Origin: a virus | Virus record (IMG/VR): IMGVR_UViG_3300024999_000040 | Coordinates: 62,001-126,000 of that record | Direction: 5' to 3' (one strand) | Length of the DNA: 64,000 bases | Shown here: piece by piece, positions 59,869 through 64,000 of the stretch | Numbering within the stretch: the stretch's first letter is position 1 | Layout: each line of letters opens with the position of its first letter | Translations under genes and position numbers: made by a program | The notes under the pieces: generated by a model | Database searches by the model: none | Told to the model about the DNA's origin: nothing | Seen by the model: the letters and a program-made list of their open reading frames with translations, nothing else

Positions 59869-60036
59869 TTATAAGGTTTTACCTTTATCTTCATACTTTG
59901 GTCTATCTAATAGAGACTTACTATCTTCACAATTCCAAATATCACATTCACTTTCAAATGGGCAATAAGGTTTATTTTCATCATCTAACCTAAAATATTT
60001 ACAATCTGTACAATATACATGCATATTTTCATCCAT
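59869..60036 (-). CDS. Small Cys-rich protein
   Basis: 55 aa from the ATG at 60036 (behind GAGGAAG). CTDCKYF, CPFESEC and IWNCED resemble small phage zinc proteins. Overlaps nothing; follows 60038-60175 by one base. Confidence 0.55.
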   Translation of the reverse strand: MDENMHVYCTDCKYFRLDDENKPYCPFESECDIWNCEDSKSLLDRPKYEDKGKTL

Positions 60037-60037
60037 A

Positions 60038-60175
60038 TTATACTTCCTCACAATCTAATCCCAAATATTTCATTAACTCAACGATAAATTTCCATCCATA
60101 ACCACTAAATGTATGTACTATAGGATTATCTATTTTTTTATTAATTGTTTTGACTTCTATTATATGGAATTTCAC
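60038..60175 (-). CDS. Small protein, GTG start, overlaps next frame
   Basis: 45 aa from a GTG at 60175, preceded directly by an in-frame TAG. Ends GWKFIVELMKYLGLDCEEV. It overlaps the frame at 60141-60260 by 35 bp in +1 phase; the two may be halves of one 70-75 aa gene split by a frameshift. Confidence 0.4.
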   Translation of the reverse strand: MKFHIIEVKTINKKIDNPIVHTFSGYGWKFIVELMKYLGLDCEEV

Positions 60176-60260
60176 CTAATACAAAATCTTTAATATCTAA
60201 TTTTTCATAATTTGATATTGCATATTTTCTTATTCTTAAAAATACGTCTTGTTGACTCAT
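60141..60260 (-). CDS. Small protein, possibly N-terminal half of a split gene
   Basis: 39 aa from the ATG at 60260. QQDVFLRIRKYAISNYEKLD is a helix; the rest (PYNRSQNN) looks like out-of-frame sequence. See 60038-60175. Confidence 0.4.
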   Translation of the reverse strand: MSQQDVFLRIRKYAISNYEKLDIKDFVLGEIPYNRSQNN

Positions 60261-60300
60261 ATATTCCCTTTCTACACGATGAAATTAAAGTTTTATTTAC

Positions 60301-60576
60301 TTAATCTTGAAAATGTTCAGACTCTATATTATTCAATTTATCTATAATTCTATTTGCATTTTCTGAATATATTGATATAACCGATTTAACATATTCAATA
60401 TCGTCTTTACTATCAAAATTCATATATCCAGATAACATATACTCACATTCAGGACAGACAATATGATATATTCCTCTTCCGTATCCATCTCTACAATTTG
60501 CCCAAATAATTTTATTTAATTTGCCATTGAAGTTTTCTTCTAATTTATTACAATTAGGACAGTAAAAAATACTCAT
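60301..60576 (-). CDS. Zinc-ribbon hypothetical protein
   Basis: 91 aa. YCPNCNK (residues 5-8) and CPECEYML near residue 40 form a zinc ribbon with a Cys in between. Function unknown. Confidence 0.55.
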   Translation of the reverse strand: MSIFYCPNCNKLEENFNGKLNKIIWANCRDGYGRGIYHIVCPECEYMLSGYMNFDSKDDIEYVKSVISIYSENANRIIDKLNNIESEHFQD

Positions 60577-60586
60577 ACCAAACCCC

Positions 60587-60865
60587 TCATCCCAATCCTA
60601 AAGATACCACTGACAATATAGCTGAATGAGCTTCATAATCATCTTCTTTTGATATATTATTTCTAGAAATATAATCATCGGAACTTACACAAAGTCCATT
60701 ACACCAATCAATAAATATCTTTTTTTGAACATCATTCTTTAAAGAGTCTAAATGTTCTTTTTCAACTCTATTTATATATTCTCTTACTGAGTTATCAAAG
60801 GCTTTAAAAGTATCAGATTCCATAAATTCATCAATATCTGTTTTTACTACATTAAGTAAGTTCAT
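60587..60865 (-). CDS. Hypothetical protein
   Basis: 92 aa, helical, acidic. Its start overlaps the stop of the DUF5662-like gene by 4 bp. No family recognised. Confidence 0.5.
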   Translation of the reverse strand: MNLLNVVKTDIDEFMESDTFKAFDNSVREYINRVEKEHLDSLKNDVQKKIFIDWCNGLCVSSDDYISRNNISKEDDYEAHSAILSVVSLGLG

Positions 60866-61314
60866 AAACTTCTCCTAATTGTATTTCTAAATATTTCTGC
60901 CAGTTCATCAGAATAACCAAATCTATCTTTATTTATTTCTATACTTTTCATTATATCTCCGTTGTCATGTCTCATTGTTGCTGCCATCCAATCACATATC
61001 ATTTCTATTAAATCAACTAAAGATATATCCTTAATACCATTTTCCCAATGTTCAGGATGATGTTTATTTTGTGAATAGTGATGGTCTAAGGCAGGTTTCA
61101 TTTCTTTAAGAAATCCTTTGTATTCTTCTGAACCATATGTGCATCCAGAAAGTTTTGGAGTAAATTCAGTAAAAATATCTATTTCATAATCACCTAATTT
61201 TGAATTATCATGACTTATTGCTCTTTGTTGCAATTCAAAAATAATTTCATTTATAAAAACATTAACACTATATTTATGTTTATATGTTTCTACCATTGTT
61301 TCATATTTTGTCAT
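60862..61314 (-). CDS. DUF5662-like protein
   Basis: 150 aa. AISHDNSKLGDYEIDIF, HHYSQNKHHPEHW and DLIEMICDWMAATMRHDNGD match a phage family (DUF5662) with conserved His/Asp that look like a metal-binding HD-type helical fold. Reaction unknown. Confidence 0.75.
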   Translation of the reverse strand: MTKYETMVETYKHKYSVNVFINEIIFELQQRAISHDNSKLGDYEIDIFTEFTPKLSGCTYGSEEYKGFLKEMKPALDHHYSQNKHHPEHWENGIKDISLVDLIEMICDWMAATMRHDNGDIMKSIEINKDRFGYSDELAEIFRNTIRRSL

Positions 61315-61359
61315 TTTTGTTTTCCTTTCTTTAACCCATTGAAAGAATAGATTTATTGT

Positions 61360-61596
61360 CTATTCTTTATCTTCCCATTCTGATATTACTGGTTGAACCA
61401 CCAATTTTGCTCTTTCAGAATAAGTTTTTGTACCACCCCAAAAGAATTCTCCTGCCTCGTTATAAGCTTCAAGTTGTCCTTCATCTGTACGATATTCTGA
61501 TTTAAAACAGATGGAATCATTAAATACAAATAATCCTGCTGGACATTCTTCTAATGTGCAAGCCCAACCTTCAGGCTTTAACACTAATTTTTTCAT
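61360..61596 (-). CDS. Conserved small phage protein
   Basis: 78 aa. KPEGWACTLEECPAGLFVF and LCFKSEY-like segments recur in many phages; role unknown. Stop lies at the edge of an AATAGA/TCTATT hairpin. Confidence 0.7.
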   Translation of the reverse strand: MKKLVLKPEGWACTLEECPAGLFVFNDSICFKSEYRTDEGQLEAYNEAGEFFWGGTKTYSERAKLVVQPVISEWEDKE

Positions 61597-61639
61597 AATA
61601 TATTCCTTCCTTTCCGATTAAAAAGATTGCTTCGTGGTC

Positions 61640-62065
61640 TTATTGCCACAGTACCCACCAAAATTCCTTAATTGCTTTCCACCAATCATTATATTTAAAA
61701 TCACAATACCTTCTAATATGCTCTATCTTCGTTTCTGGCTCTTGCATATATCCATAAGCATAATGATTAATATAATGTCCACAATTGGCACACACAAGAT
61801 CATATTCTAAAACAGTTGAACCATACCCATCTAATCTATCTGTATTGGTTTCTGTTGTTTTGGTGGATTTACATTTAGGACATTTTTCAAGGTTATTCCA
61901 CTTGTTGAATATGTATAAAAACTAATTTCTTATCTTTCCAAATAGCCTAACTTTCATTTCAAATGTAAAAACTGTATCCATACAATCTGGACATTTATCT
62001 GGACATTCAGTCCAATTATTACAATCATCTAAATTACATGGAGATTTATTATATTTTTGTTCCAT
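61640..62065 (-). CDS. Zinc-ribbon protein with an in-frame TAG
   Basis: ATG at 62065 behind GGAAGGAGAA opens a 47 aa product with CNLDDC, CPDKCPDC, ending KVRLFGKIRN at TAG (61922-61924). The same frame then continues FNKWNNLEKCPKCKS and CANCGHY to 61640 with no start codon or ribosome binding site of its own. Joined, 141 aa with two more CxxC pairs. Either readthrough or a nonsense change in one gene. Confidence 0.5.
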
Positions 62066-62110
62066 ATTTCTCCTTCCCAAAAGTGATTAAAAGGCTTCAT
62101 TTAAAGTATT

Positions 62111-62302
62111 TTAATACTCTGTAAATTCATGCCCACAATCATTACATTTACACTCATATTTTATTTTATATGATACTGTTTCCCAATAACTATAATCAAG
62201 GCTGCTGTCCATTTTCTTTTCTTTGACCTCATTATATCTTACTTCTTTTACAACAATATCTGAACTATTACATTTGTCACATGTAAACTGAATTTCCTTC
62301 AT
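62111..62302 (-). CDS. Small zinc-ribbon protein
   Basis: 63 aa from the ATG at 62302 behind GAGGGAGATG. FTCDKCNSS and CKCNDCGHEF give two CxxC pairs. Overlaps the upstream gene by 4 bp. Confidence 0.6.
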   Translation of the reverse strand: MKEIQFTCDKCNSSDIVVKEVRYNEVKEKKMDSSLDYSYWETVSYKIKYECKCNDCGHEFTEY

Positions 62303-62643
62303 GCTTTCATCTCCCTCACACCTATAGCACATTCCATACACTGAGTATAGTAATCATCCCAATTACCTGAAGGTAAATCCTTATCTAATAATCCATTTCT
62401 TCTCAATAAGTTTCTAATAGCCATTCCATCATAATGATGATATCCAATAAACCATTGTGCTTTAGTTTCTGAAGGAGTATTATTATATAGATTTACTAAA
62501 AACTTTTTCTCTCCTTCTTTAAAATCATTGTTTAGAATTTCTACTGCTTTTTGTAATATGTCTTTAGGCAATTCATTAGAACACTTTTCATGATGAGCGT
62601 TAAATTCCTCATCTGTTGGAATTTCGATTATATTACTATTCAT
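62299..62643 (-). CDS. Conserved phage hypothetical protein
   Basis: 114 aa. GYHHYDGMAIRNLLRRNG and SGNWDDYYTQCMECAI are familiar from Firmicutes phages; function unknown. Confidence 0.6.
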   Translation of the reverse strand: MNSNIIEIPTDEEFNAHHEKCSNELPKDILQKAVEILNNDFKEGEKKFLVNLYNNTPSETKAQWFIGYHHYDGMAIRNLLRRNGLLDKDLPSGNWDDYYTQCMECAIGVREMKA

Positions 62644-62683
62644 ATATTTTTCCTTTCTTGAAACAACAACAGTTGCTTTTCAT

Positions 62684-62866
62684 TTACTCTTCTAAATATT
62701 TATCAAACCAATCAAAACAATCTTGCAATAATTGTTTTCTACACCAATAAGTATTTGAACCTTTTGGGTCACGTTTACAATTTCCACAATTTCCTTCTTT
62801 GCAAAATTTTAAAGTATGATAAAGTTCTACACTTTTATCATCTACAATATTTATTATTTCACACAT
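62684..62866 (-). CDS. Small Cys-rich protein
   Basis: 60 aa from the ATG at 62866 behind GAAAGGAAA. FCKEGNCGNCKRDPKG and WCRK suggest a zinc site. Function unknown. Confidence 0.55.
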   Translation of the reverse strand: MCEIINIVDDKSVELYHTLKFCKEGNCGNCKRDPKGSNTYWCRKQLLQDCFDWFDKYLEE

Positions 62867-62898
62867 AATTTCCTTTCTCACAATGAAATTTATATTTT

Positions 62899-62960
62899 AT
62901 TGGCTATACCATATATAGATTTATAACATAAAAATATATACAATATATGGTATAGCCAAT
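62899..62960. repeat. Long inverted repeat, copy 3 of 3
   Basis: Perfect 18 bp arms (62899-62916 and 62943-62960) around 26 nt; CAATGAAA/TTTTATTGG hairpin (62881-62903) lies beside it. Between the NAMPT stop and the next gene. Confidence 0.8.
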
Positions 62961-62980
62961 TGGACAATTACTATATTTAT

Positions 62981-64000
62981 TTAATTACTCATTAGTTTAT
63001 TTCTTATCTCTGCCAAAGTTTCATCTCTTATCAATTTACCATCAACAAAAATGTCTTCGAGGATATCTACATCTTTTAACTTCTCTCTTTCAGCTCTGCC
63101 TAATCCATCAATATACTTAATATTCCCATTTTCATTTACTACGCATACAAGTCCTGTTTGTGATTTCTTGAAGTTTGCTTTATCTGTAACAGGGTCTTTA
63201 AATAAGTTCTTTTCTTTTCCACCAAATACTCCAAAGGTTGACTTCAAAGCAAATCCAAAAGTATCTCTTGTATTATATTGGTAAGTGAAGGAACCAATGC
63301 CATAAACCATATTGGTTGAAGCAAATCCTTTATCCATTAATCTCTTACAAATTTCATCACATCTTTCAAGTGTAATTGCATCTCCATAAATACAACCAAT
63401 ATGTGAATCCAATTGTTTATAACCTTTATCAGTAATAGTTCCACCAAAAATATCCCAAAGAATCTCTATAACGCCTTTCTGTTCATTTTCATCGGCAGAC
63501 TCAGAATCACCACAGATTATTTTTACAGGATCACCACTATCAGGGCGAATAACAATTCTACCATCTCTTGCCAAAATTTCAGGCTTCAATGTTTTAATAA
63601 CATTATTCAAAACTCCCCATAAATCCCATGTATCAGATACTATAGAGGCGAATCCAGAAGGATAAACTTCTGTGATAATTCTTCTATAAGATTCAAGTTC
63701 ATTCTGTCCGTATGCACACATTACCGAGTGTTCCGTAGCTGGTATAGAAGTTCCTACTAATTCCTTTTCTATATTGGCATTGTAAAACTCTTCTAAATAC
63801 AATATTGCAGGAATAGTATCTGTTCCAGAAAATGAAAGTAAATGTCCTGCTCCACTTGCTTTAGCAGCATCTAAAGCACTCATACCCCTCATAGAGAAAT
63901 CATGACCCTGAAATTGAACTCCACCTAAATCTCCACCTGTTTTTTCAGCATACATATTAAGTAACTGTCTGTATTCATATGCAATAGTAGCACTTGTTGT
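62981..64000 (-). CDS. nampt: Nicotinamide phosphoribosyltransferase, cut by the right edge
   Basis: 340 codons visible; the frame is open to the edge, so about 120-150 N-terminal residues are missing. GGVQFQGHDFSMRGMS, AGHLLSFSGTDT, SIPATEHSVMC, IVSDTWDLWGVL, VIRPDSGDP and STFGVFGG match NAMPT end to end. The enzyme makes NMN from nicotinamide and PRPP, the first step of NAD salvage. Phage NAMPTs are known from NAD-rebuilding pathways that beat NAD-depleting defences; an NMN adenylyltransferase partner is not in this window. Confidence 0.93.
   Translation of the reverse strand, partial: TTSATIAYEYRQLLNMYAEKTGGDLGGVQFQGHDFSMRGMSALDAAKASGAGHLLSFSGTDTIPAILYLEEFYNANIEKELVGTSIPATEHSVMCAYGQNELESYRRIITEVYPSGFASIVSDTWDLWGVLNNVIKTLKPEILARDGRIVIRPDSGDPVKIICGDSESADENEQKGVIEILWDIFGGTITDKGYKQLDSHIGCIYGDAITLERCDEICKRLMDKGFASTNMVYGIGSFTYQYNTRDTFGFALKSTFGVFGGKEKNLFKDPVTDKANFKKSQTGLVCVVNENGNIKYIDGLGRAEREKLKDVDILEDIFVDGKLIRDETLAEIRNKLMSN

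Noticed and set aside
1-64000. CRISPR array in the window
   Set aside because: No run of regularly spaced 25-37 bp direct repeats was seen; the recurring short hairpins are single units at gene junctions.
1-64000. Alternative genetic code (stop codon reassignment)
   Set aside because: TAA, TAG and TGA all end many tightly packed genes, often in ATGA or TAAATG overlaps; only two genes show internal stops, and no suppressor anticodon is seen in the tRNAs.

Overview
This 64 kb window reads as the early and accessory half of a large, AT-rich phage genome that infects an anaerobic low-GC Gram-positive host, probably a gut or rumen clostridium. The grounds are: every convincing gene lies on the minus strand and is packed end to end with 1-40 bp gaps or 4-11 bp overlaps; ribosome binding sites are of the AGGAGG type; promoters match the vegetative TTGACA/TATAAT consensus; the ribonucleotide reductase is the oxygen-sensitive class III type; and dozens of small genes resemble phage hypotheticals. 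No capsid, tail, portal or terminase gene is present, so this is one arm of a larger genome (jumbo size is plausible but not shown).

Layout, following the coordinates (transcription runs right to left). 1-2.9 kb: type I-B-like CRISPR effector operon cas5-cas6-cas8-cas7, cut by the left edge, behind two tandem promoters. 2.9-6.6 kb: small unknown genes. 6.6-13 kb: macrodomain protein plus nucleotide metabolism (5' nucleotidase-like, dNMP kinase, ThyX, dUTPase, NrdG/NrdD, NrdH-like). 13-22.5 kb: many short zinc-ribbon and unknown genes, an orphan HicA, a lipoprotein, a vWA protein, DUF3307 and a NADAR protein. 22.5-34 kb: replication and recombination block (ERCC4-type nuclease, DnaE-like polymerase, nuclease-helicase fusion, DnaB, initiator, SSB, RecA-like ATPase, HNH gene, HD hydrolase). 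34-51 kb: accessory genes including an Hsp20-like protein, Ntn hydrolase, SprT-like protease, radical SAM enzyme and two FETNSSS proteins. 51-56 kb: PARP-like ADP-ribosyltransferase, NAD-dependent DNA ligase and a sigma factor. 56.2-57.1 kb: a non-coding block with two tRNAs inside what looks like a large structured RNA. 57-64 kb: a small ppGpp-hydrolase-like HD protein, more zinc ribbons and a nicotinamide phosphoribosyltransferase cut by the right edge.

Three themes stand out. First, an NAD/ADP-ribose toolkit is spread over the window: PARP, macrodomain, NADAR, NAD-dependent ligase and NAMPT. Second, the intergenic spaces are built from recurring elements: two promoter classes (one with a conserved spacer sequence that looks like an operator), a family of about 25 nt hairpins between stop codon and next ribosome binding site, and three copies of a longer inverted-repeat unit. 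Third, several genes are read across a lesion: frameshifts at homopolymers (PARP at 51.58 kb, FtsK-gamma-like at 5.96 kb), in-frame stops (19.5 kb, 61.9 kb), and AUU/AUA starts behind unusually strong ribosome binding sites. These may be recoding, decay or sequencing error; raw reads would decide. Plus-strand open frames appear to be shadows of minus-strand genes. Coordinates of short motifs were counted by eye and may be off by one.
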